The notes below the pieces were generated by a model. That model saw only the letters and a list, made by a program, of their open reading frames with translations, was not told the origin of the DNA and searched no databases. From the NCBI GenBank assembly GCA_021372815.1, contig JAJFTS010000009.1, positions 1 to 35,837 of the forward strand: 35,837 bases of DNA, in the 5' to 3' direction. The DNA is from Deltaproteobacteria bacterium (GTDB taxonomy: Bacteria > Desulfobacterota > Syntrophia > Syntrophales > Smithellaceae). Position numbers and translations under genes: made by a program. The stretch's first letter is position 1. The number at the start of each line of letters is the position of its first letter. Shown here one piece after another: positions 14,820-22,312 of the stretch.

Positions 14820-15491
14820 TTATTGTCCCATAATGAAAATAACGATTACTTTCGTTGGACCATGCATCCCCTTGAAACTTATCGCCTGAATATCGGCTGT
14901 GGCGCTCGGACCTGTAATAAAGGCAAACTGGCTGGGAATTTCATTCACGTTGCCGAATACCTGTTTTACAGCATCCTCATATACCGGGTAAAGTTTTTCA
15001 ATCGAAACGATCGCGATATGGACAGGCGGCGCAATGGAGGCGAGCCGGGGCTGGTCTTTACTGAAGATAATACCCAAAGTTCCGGTTTCGGCGATGGCAA
15101 AGTCGGCAGATGTGATGCCCGCATCTGCTGCAAACGCCGCTTTGCGTAAGGCTTCGCGGTCCTTCAGATCGGCAAGGGTTCTGACCGTGATGCCGTTTGA
15201 ATTGCCGAACGATTTTATATCAATGCCTTGCAGATTTTTTCCGACGGCAATGACTTGCTTGAATCCTTCCGCTGCTGCGATTTCAGACAATACTCGCTCC
15301 GCATCTTTCCGGTCTTTTGCTCTGTACACGGTTCCGGTTTGAGAGGTGAGTTCCGCAGTGAAACGCTCAAGCATCTGCTCTCTGTCGAGTGCTCTTTCCG
15401 ACAGGAAAGGGAGTTGGGGCCTGGGGAGAGGATCATTTCTTTGGGCAGATTTGATCTTAGAAAGGATTTCGTTGCGGACCTGTGAACTCAT
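14820..15491 (-). CDS. lutC: Lactate utilization protein C (LUD domain)
   Basis: A 223-residue LUD-domain protein, normal for LutC, one of three subunits of the iron-sulfur L-lactate dehydrogenase complex that oxidises lactate to pyruvate. Features are the N-terminal helix (EILSKIKSAQRND), the middle block ITSADFAIAETGTLGI near 127-142, PPVHIAIVSIEKL, and the C-terminal ITGPSATADIQ near 190-200 with KVIVIF. The start has AAGGAG upstream and overlaps the lutB stop by four bases, so translation is coupled. The gene order on the minus strand is lutA, lutB, lutC. Confidence 0.93.
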   Translation of the reverse strand: MSSQVRNEILSKIKSAQRNDPLPRPQLPFLSERALDREQMLERFTAELTSQTGTVYRAKDRKDAERVLSEIAAAEGFKQVIAVGKNLQGIDIKSFGNSNGITVRTLADLKDREALRKAAFAADAGITSADFAIAETGTLGIIFSKDQPRLASIAPPVHIAIVSIEKLYPVYEDAVKQVFGNVNEIPSQFAFITGPSATADIQAISFKGMHGPTKVIVIFIMGQ

Positions 15492-16945
15492 AGGGTCTCC
15501 TTTTTTCGGACGTCGTCAGGATTTGGAAGGTTAAGTTTTTTCCATATCTCATGGAACGTCTTGTCCGGCATTGCTCTCAGGTTCCGGCAGGAAAACCAGC
15601 CTTTTGCACCAAAGGGCATGTCACGAATATATCCGTCTTCGGCAAGAGAGTTAAAAAGCGGTCTTACGGTTTTCACTGCAAGATTCCACAGCATGCTGCT
15701 GCTCATAGCCAGCGACGAACAGGTGGCCAGGTTGTTTTCAAAACGCGCAGACAGTGTCTGATGCTTCCTGTCTTTGATCTGTCGTGCCCGGTATTCAAGA
15801 ATTATCGAAGGATGGTCGATACCTGCCGGGCATATCTTTTTGCAGGCTCCGCACAGAGTGCAGGCACGGAAGAGGTCGCTGGTGTGTTCTATACCAAGGA
15901 GCATGGGATTGAGGATTTGCCCCATGGGACCGGAGTAGCTGAAACCGTACGGGTAACCGCCTATCTTCGCATAGATCGGACAGGCGTTCAGGCAAGCGCC
16001 GCAGCGGATGCATTTGAGAATCTCCCTTACTTTTATGTCCCTGTAGATTTCGGAGCGGCCGTTGTCTACAATGATAATGAAGAGTTCTTCCGGTCCGTCC
16101 ATTTCGTCGGATTTTTTCGGTCCGGTGTCCATCGAAACATATCCCGTCAATTTCTGTCCGGTGCAATTCCTTGAGAGAATCCTCACCATGTGCAGAGCAT
16201 CGGCCATGGTGGGCACCACTTTTTCGATACTCATGATGGCCACCAGAGTCCTCGGTGAAGACTTGTTCATCCGGATGTTACCCTCGTTTTCCACATTAAT
16301 AATGGTACCGGTTTCAGCTACAGCCATATTGACTCCCACGATGCCCATATCAAGATATCGGAATTTCTCTCTCATATACTCGCGTACCGCTTTGCCGAGC
16401 TCAACCGGATTTACGGTTGGCTGCTTGATGACGCCTCTTTTCAGGAATACCGCAGAAATTTCCTCGGGCGGCACATTGAGGGCAGGTCCCACGATGTGGA
16501 AGGGTGCCCGGGAAAGCATCTGGGTGATAACCTCGCCAAGATCGGTCTCAAAAACATCTACCCCGTTGCTGATCAGGTGCTCATTGAGGCCGATTTCTTC
16601 GGTAACCATTGATTTTCCTTTGGTGATATAATTAATACCTCGTTTCTTTGCAATGTCCAGAACGGATGCTTTCGCTTCGGCAGAGTCCCTTGCCCAGATC
16701 ACTTTTGCCCCTTTTGCCTGAGCATTCTTCTTGAACTCCTCAAGCAGCTCCGGCAACCTTTCGATGGATTCAGTCCGGATAGCCCGGCCGTATGCTTCGG
16801 CAGCAGCCGGGTCAGGGAAGGAGGACATGCCGATTTGACGCATGATGGGCGCACCAAGGGACAACATCAAAAGGAATGCCTGGGAGAGTTCATTCTTCAT
16901 TTCCGCGCGGGCGGTTTCCTTGAATTTATCGACGCGGTTATGCAT
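15488..16945 (-). CDS. lutB: Lactate utilization protein B (LUD plus 4Fe-4S)
   Basis: A 485-residue LutB. An N-terminal LUD domain spans about 60-290 (SMVTEEIGLNEHL, NMAVAETGTIINVENEGN, STDTGPKK-like region). Two [4Fe-4S] motifs follow: CIRCGACLNACPIY near 307-320 and CTLCGACKKICPAG near 360-373. The C-terminus has a shorter helical tail (GAKGWFSCRNL, TFHEIWKKLNLP). It is the electron-carrying subunit of the LutABC complex. Its start overlaps the lutA stop by eight bases with GGGAG upstream, which again suggests coupling. Confidence 0.94.
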   Translation of the reverse strand: MHNRVDKFKETARAEMKNELSQAFLLMLSLGAPIMRQIGMSSFPDPAAAEAYGRAIRTESIERLPELLEEFKKNAQAKGAKVIWARDSAEAKASVLDIAKKRGINYITKGKSMVTEEIGLNEHLISNGVDVFETDLGEVITQMLSRAPFHIVGPALNVPPEEISAVFLKRGVIKQPTVNPVELGKAVREYMREKFRYLDMGIVGVNMAVAETGTIINVENEGNIRMNKSSPRTLVAIMSIEKVVPTMADALHMVRILSRNCTGQKLTGYVSMDTGPKKSDEMDGPEELFIIIVDNGRSEIYRDIKVREILKCIRCGACLNACPIYAKIGGYPYGFSYSGPMGQILNPMLLGIEHTSDLFRACTLCGACKKICPAGIDHPSIILEYRARQIKDRKHQTLSARFENNLATCSSLAMSSSMLWNLAVKTVRPLFNSLAEDGYIRDMPFGAKGWFSCRNLRAMPDKTFHEIWKKLNLPNPDDVRKKETL

Positions 16946-17678
16946 GGGAGAACTCCCTGGTGTTTTCTGCGAGGAAGGTGGCCAGATGCATGGATCGCTT
17001 TTGAGGATGATTGCGGTGCAGATAACCGCTGATGTTAAGAAGACAGCCGGGCTCGTTCAGCAGAAGTACGTCGGCTCCCGTGTTTATGAAGTTTACCGCC
17101 TTTGCCTTCACCATGGCCTCGGATATTTCAGGAAAACCTGTAGAGAATTCTCCGCCGAACCCGCAACAGGCAGTGGCATTGCCCAGTTCCACAAGTTCCG
17201 CTCCTCTGACCGAAGCAATAAGCTTCCGGGGTTGTTCGGAGATGCCCAACGCTCTGAAAATGTGACAGGATTCATGATAGGTTACCTTGCCTTCAAAAGA
17301 TGCGCCTACGTCGGTGATGCCTAAAACATCCACGATAAACTGGCTTAACTCATACATTCGCTTTGAGATATTACGGGCACGATCACACCAGGACGGCTCG
17401 TCAGCGAGTAACTCAGCGTAGTGTTGTTTAACCGTGGAAACGCAGGATCCTGAAGGACTTACAATGTATTCATCGTCACCGAAGACCTTGATGAAGTGCC
17501 TTGCGGCCCGTTTGGCCTGATCGCGGTATCCCGCATTGTAAAGCGGCTGGCCGCAGCAGGTCTGGCCGCTGTGGTATACGGGTCTTGTATCAAGATGCGA
17601 GAGAATCCGATAAACCGCCACGCCGATCTCCGGCATCATGAGGTCCACAGTACATGGTATAAAGAGGGAAACTTTCAT
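16938..17678 (-). CDS. lutA: Lactate utilization protein A (CCG domains)
   Basis: A 246-residue LutA with two cysteine-rich CCG domains: C-9 in PCTVDLMMPE and CCGQPLYNAG near 41-50 for the first, YHESCHIFRALG near 132-143 and CCGFGGEFS near 174-182 for the second. These domains bind iron-sulfur clusters in heterodisulfide reductase-like and glycolate oxidase-like proteins. It heads the lut operon; GAGAGG lies a few bases before the ATG. A TATAAT is present about 200 bases upstream (near 17880), but no good -35 goes with it, so the promoter remains uncertain. Confidence 0.94.
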   Translation of the reverse strand: MKVSLFIPCTVDLMMPEIGVAVYRILSHLDTRPVYHSGQTCCGQPLYNAGYRDQAKRAARHFIKVFGDDEYIVSPSGSCVSTVKQHYAELLADEPSWCDRARNISKRMYELSQFIVDVLGITDVGASFEGKVTYHESCHIFRALGISEQPRKLIASVRGAELVELGNATACCGFGGEFSTGFPEISEAMVKAKAVNFINTGADVLLLNEPGCLLNISGYLHRNHPQKRSMHLATFLAENTREFSHA

Positions 17679-17942
17679 GATTTCCTCTCAATGATATTGA
17701 TGAGCATTGCGTTTATTTTCGCGGTTCTCTTAAATCGTAATTTTTTGTGGCGGTGAACTTATGATTGTGATGTTAATACTATTTATTGTGCGTTTCCTCA
17801 ATCTCTTTTTGATATGTCTTGGCCTGATTTTCATAGTATTTGTAAATTTTTTGGTGGCGTGCCAAAAGCCTGACCGGGAATTATAGAACGCTTGATCTGT
17901 TCATATCCGTTTTTCAATATTTCTGAATCGCTTTACGTTTAT
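17679..17942. other. Leader region of the lut operon, no clear gene
   Basis: 264 bases between lutA and the upstream ferredoxin-like gene. Two tiny open frames occur, a 41-codon hydrophobic one on plus from 17761 and a 28-codon charged one on minus. Neither has enough support to be called. The region is the natural place for the lut promoter and any regulator site, but no palindrome stands out. Confidence 0.4.
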
Positions 17943-18848
17943 TTAATTTTTATTCGCTACCAGTTTGTGAATGTCGAGCGGAATGCCCTTATCAGTTGCC
18001 GATGACATGACAATTGCCTCTTCGGGACAGACATGAGCGCAATTACCGCATCCCATACAGAGATCCGCGTCAACAACGGGTATCTTTTTATTGCCGTCTT
18101 GTCGGGACAGAGCTCCGAACGGACAAGCAGGAACGCACTTTCCTTTTCCTTTACATTTTTCCGAGCTTATCGTCGGCAGATAACCCGATTGGGCAAGTGA
18201 ACTTTCTTTTAGCCCAAGTGAACGGAATAATCTGTGCGCCGATATCGAGACACAGCATTCGGGACAGCAGTTACAGATGGCATACATTCGATTGCCCGTG
18301 CCATCCTTGCAATAGGCGTTGCTGACGTACCCTTTTCCTTTGCAAGTATTTAGAAGATCAATCGCTTCCCGGGAAGTGAGTTTGACCGGTTTGGCTGTTT
18401 TATTCTGCTCCAGCATGAATGACGCGAACGGTTCGCCGATGATCAGGCACTTGTTTGCAGGCAGGCAGTCGTGGCCCCGGGCATCGCGACACGCGCAACG
18501 CGCGGCAACAATTGAATCTGGATTGCTGATGATAATATTGTAAGCCATTTCATAAGGGATAACCGATTTGGCAATATCCTCCGGAACGGAGACGCTTTTG
18601 TTCAGGCTGATAATTTTACGCGCGTCTTCCAGTATTATGATTTTGCCGTGATAACGGCTTGTCAGGAATTTTATTACGGGATGGAAAATAAACGCATTTG
18701 ATTTGTTGATGATCTTGGAAACAAAATTGAAAGCCCCCGCGATAAAACCGACATAAATGGAAATGTATTTTAAATACAAATATCCGTCGATTTTTAGATA
18801 AAGATTCTTCTTGTGAAGATCGAATAATCTCTTTGTTGATGTTTTTAT
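17943..18848 (-). CDS. Cysteine-rich 4Fe-4S protein, probable ATA start
   Basis: A 301-residue iron-sulfur protein of unknown role. Near the C-terminus are two ferredoxin motifs, CKGKGKCVPACPFG and CMGCGNCAHVCPEE. Upstream are further cysteine groups (CACRDARGHDCLPANKC near 117-133, ICNCCPECC near 190-198) that may hold another cluster. The conservative start is TTG at 18779, without a Shine-Dalgarno. I prefer 18848: the frame stays open upstream, 23 more residues look protein-like (KRLFDLHKKNLYLKIDGY), AGGTGA is 6 bases ahead, and a near-consensus promoter gives a leader of about 42 bases. The codon at 18848 is ATA, so either a rare start or an ATG-to-ATA change is involved. The gene lies between ygiQ and lutA. 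Confidence 0.75.
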   Translation of the reverse strand: MKTSTKRLFDLHKKNLYLKIDGYLYLKYISIYVGFIAGAFNFVSKIINKSNAFIFHPVIKFLTSRYHGKIIILEDARKIISLNKSVSVPEDIAKSVIPYEMAYNIIISNPDSIVAARCACRDARGHDCLPANKCLIIGEPFASFMLEQNKTAKPVKLTSREAIDLLNTCKGKGYVSNAYCKDGTGNRMYAICNCCPECCVSISAHRLFRSLGLKESSLAQSGYLPTISSEKCKGKGKCVPACPFGALSRQDGNKKIPVVDADLCMGCGNCAHVCPEEAIVMSSATDKGIPLDIHKLVANKN

Positions 18849-18897
18849 TTTACGTCACCTGATTTTGTCTGATAAGAACATGATGCTCTAATGCAAA

Positions 18898-18925
18898 AGT
18901 ATAGCAAAGATCTTTTGTGTGTCAA
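18898..18925 (-). promoter_or_regulatory. Near-consensus sigma-70 promoter of the 4Fe-4S gene
   Basis: Read on minus, TTGACA (18920-18925) and TATACT (18898-18903) are separated by 16 bases. A start of transcription near 18890 would place AGGTGA (18855-18860) and the ATA at 18848 in an ordinary leader. Confidence 0.7.
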
Positions 18926-18938
18926 CGCTTAATAACCG

Positions 18939-20633
18939 TTATCGGATCATCTTTCCCATAACGATATCTTTTTGTCTTTGTTTTTTATCCGTTTTTTTTT
19001 CTACAAAAATTTTCCTTCCGGTAAAAGGATCGAGTTCCGTGAAATACATCAGGCTCGAATATGTCGAAGGCAGCGGTGTAAAGATCTGTATCTGCCGCGG
19101 GTTTGTCTTGAGCTCTCGGCCAGCGAAAGATTTCAGATAACGCATATCTTCTTCAGTGCATCCCGGATGCGCGGCAATAAAGTAATAGGTCAGGAACTGC
19201 CTGTGACCTGACGATCGGACTGTTTTTTCAAAAATCTGTTTGAAGTGCAGCAATGTCTGCGCCTGCGGCTTGCCCATGATTTTTAAAACATTCGGAGTGA
19301 TATGTTCAGGCGCCACTTTCAACTGGCCGGAGGTGTGATGTTTTACCAGTTCCTGCATATAATCCATGCAATGTTTCTTATCGGCAAGAAGCAAATCGTA
19401 TCGGATGCCGGAGGCGACAAATACTTTTTTGATGCCATTTATCTTTTGCAGACTTTTTAATAAATTTATTTGCCGGCCATGATCCGCTTTTAAATTTCCG
19501 CAGACTCGCGGATAGAGGCATCTTTTATTTTGACAGGCTCCATATATCTGTTTTCTTGAGCATTCGATGCCGTACATATTTGCCGTAGAGCCGCCCACAT
19601 CCAGAATATAGCCTTTGAAATCGGGAAGTGCGGCAAGTGTTCGCGCTTCGTCGATAATTGATTTTTCGGAACGGCTGATGACCGTTCTGCCTTCGTGCAG
19701 GCCGATTGAACAGAAATTGCATTCGCCGTAGCACCCGCGATGGGAGGTGAGGGAAAATTTAATCGTCTCCATGGCTTTGACCTTGCCCTCCGCGCTGTAA
19801 AAAGGATGAACGTCTCGGGCAAAATCGAGCGCGTAGATTTTATCCAATTCCTCCACACTTGGAGCAAACTGCGGCGGATTTTGCACCAGATAACGCGGAC
19901 CGTGCTTCTGAAATAAGCCCTGTGCGGTCAAAGGATCGTTATTCTGATAAAAGGTATTGAACATTCTGATAAAAGATTTTTTATCAGCGATAACATTCTC
20001 ATAATTTGGCAATTCCATATATCCCTGCGGCGGTGTTGGGGAAATATAACAAATGCCTTTCGTGTCTTTTATATCCAGGCCTTCACGCAATTTTTGAGCT
20101 ATTTCCAGTATGGATTTTTCGGCCATACCGTAAGCGAGTGCGTCAGCGCGGGCATCAAACAAAATCGAACGGCGAATGGAATCAGACCAGTAATCGTAGT
20201 GGGCAATACGCCTCATACTTGCTTCAACGCCGCCGAGGATCAGCGGTCTGGTATCTTTGAAATACCGGCGAATTAGATTAGCGTAAACCACGACGGCGCG
20301 GTCGGGGCGGCGGTTATTTTTGCCGCCGGCAGTCAGGTCGTCGCTCAGCCTTTTTTTCTTTATCGCCGTGTAATTGGCGACCATGGAATCCATACAGCCG
20401 CCGGTGATGCCCCAGAAAAGTTTTGGTTCTCCCAGACGGCAAATGTCGGCTTCGCTGTGCAAGTCCGGCTGGGCGATGATCCCCACATGAAAACCCGCGT
20501 TGGCTAAAACATGGCCGATGACGGAAACGCCGATAAAAGGGCTGTCGATGTAAGCGTCGCCGGTGACAAGAATGACATCAAGCTGATTCCATTTTAATTT
20601 TTTTAATTCAGCGGATGTTGTGGGAAGAAACAT
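18939..20633 (-). CDS. YgiQ-family radical SAM protein
   Basis: A 564-residue radical SAM protein of the YgiQ family. It has the family opening (DVILVTGDAYIDSPFIGVSV), a stretch resembling the YgiQ N-terminal domain with TAGGKNNRRPDRAVVVYAN near 110-130 and LGGVEASMRRIAHYDYW, then the radical SAM cluster motif CYGECNFCS near 310 in a TIM-barrel fold. The C-terminus is shorter than in E. coli YgiQ (about 740 residues), which is common in anaerobes. The reaction of the family is not established. Alternatives in the radical SAM superfamily are unlikely given the full-length pattern. No clear Shine-Dalgarno is seen. Confidence 0.9.
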   Translation of the reverse strand: MFLPTTSAELKKLKWNQLDVILVTGDAYIDSPFIGVSVIGHVLANAGFHVGIIAQPDLHSEADICRLGEPKLFWGITGGCMDSMVANYTAIKKKRLSDDLTAGGKNNRRPDRAVVVYANLIRRYFKDTRPLILGGVEASMRRIAHYDYWSDSIRRSILFDARADALAYGMAEKSILEIAQKLREGLDIKDTKGICYISPTPPQGYMELPNYENVIADKKSFIRMFNTFYQNNDPLTAQGLFQKHGPRYLVQNPPQFAPSVEELDKIYALDFARDVHPFYSAEGKVKAMETIKFSLTSHRGCYGECNFCSIGLHEGRTVISRSEKSIIDEARTLAALPDFKGYILDVGGSTANMYGIECSRKQIYGACQNKRCLYPRVCGNLKADHGRQINLLKSLQKINGIKKVFVASGIRYDLLLADKKHCMDYMQELVKHHTSGQLKVAPEHITPNVLKIMGKPQAQTLLHFKQIFEKTVRSSGHRQFLTYYFIAAHPGCTEEDMRYLKSFAGRELKTNPRQIQIFTPLPSTYSSLMYFTELDPFTGRKIFVEKKTDKKQRQKDIVMGKMIR

Positions 20634-20663
20634 ATTTTAATCAAATAAACGGATTATTGATTT

Positions 20664-21056
20664 CTAAATTATATTTATCAGCAACAGTCCCAAAGTTACA
20701 GCCGTCAAACACATCAACAGAGAAAAACGTCCCAGCCAGCGGTGCGCCGTTCTAACGGCAGATATATGATGGGATTTGAATTGATAAAATCCTGCGAGAA
20801 AAGCGGCTGAAGCGGAAATAAAGGCGGTCAACCCGATAATCTGATGCATTCCGTCCAAATGCTCACCGCCTGTTGTATAAACAGAGCTAAACGCCATGAT
20901 TATTCCCGCTGCGATTCCCCCCAGGCAGAAGGAATTGACTGATCTATGAATCTTCAGCCAGTTTTTTTTCTTCCGGAAGAACATCGCCACGCTCACACCG
21001 ATGATGATCCCCGACGTCGCGGTTGCCATCAGTAAAATGTGCAGGAAAAAAAACAT
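20664..21056 (-). CDS. Cytochrome b561-like four-helix membrane protein
   Basis: A 130-residue protein with four predicted membrane helices (about 1-25, 41-60, 67-88, 105-128). Histidines occur at the first helix (FFLHILLM), between helices 1 and 2 (KIHRSVNS), at the third (LDGMHQIIGL) and before the fourth (RTAHRWLGR). This pattern of paired histidines is what a b561-type dihaem cytochrome would need. AAAGGA precedes the ATG. It lies between the MBL hydrolase and ygiQ genes on the same strand with short gaps, so they are probably co-transcribed. The haem assignment is inferred from helix and histidine layout only. Confidence 0.6.
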   Translation of the reverse strand: MFFFLHILLMATATSGIIIGVSVAMFFRKKKNWLKIHRSVNSFCLGGIAAGIIMAFSSVYTTGGEHLDGMHQIIGLTAFISASAAFLAGFYQFKSHHISAVRTAHRWLGRFSLLMCLTAVTLGLLLINII

Positions 21057-21088
21057 AAATTCCTTTTTCCGGAACCGGGACAGGAAAG

Positions 21089-21928
21089 TTAAAGTTTAAA
21101 TTCCATGGACTGGCCAACGGCAAAGCACTCCAGTTTTTTGCCGCTCTTTTTGATTACTTTATGACAATTACTCACAATGTCGTCGATTTCGGAATCGATT
21201 CTTTCCTGATTGTGATGAAATAAACCTAGTTTTCTTACTCCGGCATCAAGCGCGAGTTTCAAAACGTCCTTGTAGAAAGAGTGTCCCCAACTGCGGGTTC
21301 TTTGATATTCTTCTTCAGTATATTCGGCATCGTGGAAGAGCAGATCGGCGCCTTTGGAAAACTCGAGATAATCCTGAAAATCAAGTCCGCCTTCATGTTT
21401 GAATCCCAGTTCATTATCGGTGAGAAAAACAAAACATTTGCCGTCTTCTTCAAATTTGTAGCCCGTCCCGCGATTGGGATGGCTCAACGCAATGGGAGTG
21501 ATAAGCAGTGACCCGAGTTTGTAAGAATCAAAGAAATCTTCCTGGTATGATATTCTTGCACGGATATAATCAAATTTTATGGGGAAGTTGGGAACCGCCA
21601 TGATGCGTGAAAGTATTTCTTTTATCGAAGTCTTGGCAAAAGGACAGCCCCAGACATTCAAATTTATTCGAGGTGAATAAATTGGTTTGAAGAAAGGAAA
21701 GCCCATAATGTGGTCCCAGTGAGCGTGTGTCAATAAAAGAGTAAGATCGCGATGACCTTCCGCCATCAAAGAAATTCCCGCCTCACGAATGCCGGAACCG
21801 GCATCGACGATTAAAACTTTATCATCATTTGTTCTAATCTCGAGACAGGTGGTATTGCCGCCGTAGCGCAAATATTTTTTTCCCGAAACCGGGATAGATC
21901 CTCTGGAACCCCAACAGCGAATAATCAT
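21089..21928 (-). CDS. MBL-fold metallo-hydrolase
   Basis: A 279-residue metallo-beta-lactamase-fold protein. Metal ligands are visible: THAHWDHIMG near 66-75 (HxHxDH), ALSHPNRG near 148, a later aspartate and histidine in LLFHDAEYTEEEY near 200-212, and a C-terminal LFHHNQER. The N-terminus MIIRCWGSRGSIPVSG with YGGNTTCLEI is typical of a subgroup often annotated as PhnP-like or cyclic-nucleotide phosphodiesterase-like and sometimes attached to signalling proteins. GAAGGT lies upstream of the ATG. The substrate is not known. It heads a minus-strand run followed by the b561-like and ygiQ genes. Confidence 0.88.
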   Translation of the reverse strand: MIIRCWGSRGSIPVSGKKYLRYGGNTTCLEIRTNDDKVLIVDAGSGIREAGISLMAEGHRDLTLLLTHAHWDHIMGFPFFKPIYSPRINLNVWGCPFAKTSIKEILSRIMAVPNFPIKFDYIRARISYQEDFFDSYKLGSLLITPIALSHPNRGTGYKFEEDGKCFVFLTDNELGFKHEGGLDFQDYLEFSKGADLLFHDAEYTEEEYQRTRSWGHSFYKDVLKLALDAGVRKLGLFHHNQERIDSEIDDIVSNCHKVIKKSGKKLECFAVGQSMEFKL

Positions 21929-22020
21929 TTTTTACCTTCGGCATTCAAAGCATGGATTGAATTAAACTATTGGTTTATGCAATAATACAGAATAAATTTT
22001 AAATCAAGCAGGATATATCT

Positions 22021-22033
22021 CCTTAAATTAAGG
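22021..22033. promoter_or_regulatory. Perfect palindrome upstream of copZ
   Basis: CCTTAAATTAAGG is a 13-base perfect palindrome located 25 bases ahead of the best -35 candidate of copZ. It could bind a copper-responsive regulator, but it does not match the CueR or CsoR sites I know, so this is only a candidate. Confidence 0.3.
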
Positions 22034-22057
22034 TCATTAAAAAATTAATTATTAAAC

Positions 22058-22085
22058 TTGCTATTATGATAAAAGTTCTTAAATT
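22058..22085 (+). promoter_or_regulatory. Candidate copZ promoter
   Basis: TTGCTA (22058-22063) and TAAATT (22080-22085) are 16 bases apart. Transcription would start near 22092, just before the AAGGAGG ribosome-binding site of copZ. Confidence 0.35.
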
Positions 22086-22110
22086 ATTTGAAAAGTAAGG
22101 AGGCGTTTTC

Positions 22111-22311
22111 ATGAAAAGCATAAAAATAAAAGGAATGAGTTGTCAGCACTGTGTTATGGCCGTGATGAAAGCGTTGAATGCCGTAGAGGGCATAAAAGAT
22201 GTAAAGGTGGATTTGAAAAGCGGAATAGCAACTTTTACCGAGATCAAAGCGGTTGAACCTGAAGTTCTTGCCATGGCGATAAAAAAGGCGGGATACGAAA
22301 TCGTTGAATAA
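22111..22311 (+). CDS. copZ: Copper chaperone CopZ-like HMA protein
   Basis: A 66-residue heavy-metal-associated domain. The metal-binding motif is MSCQHCVMAV, with cysteines at 11 and 14. The rest follows the ferredoxin-like beta-alpha-beta fold through VEGIKDVKVDLKSG and KKAGYEIV. It is expected to carry Cu(I) to the ATPase encoded next to it. A strong AAGGAGG precedes the ATG. Its stop is one base from the copA start, so the two are translated together. A mercury- or zinc-type HMA protein is less likely given the partner. Confidence 0.92.
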   Translation: MKSIKIKGMSCQHCVMAVMKALNAVEGIKDVKVDLKSGIATFTEIKAVEPEVLAMAIKKAGYEIVE

Positions 22312-22312
22312 A

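Noticed and set aside
17793-17881. 28-codon charged frame (RHQKIYKYYENQAKTY) on minus
   Set aside because: Protein-like in composition, but it needs a TTG start with a poor site and is too short to judge. It might be a gene remnant.
17761-17886. 41-codon hydrophobic plus-strand peptide in the lut leader
   Set aside because: Only a weak ribosome-binding site, and AT-rich sequence easily yields such frames; no other support.
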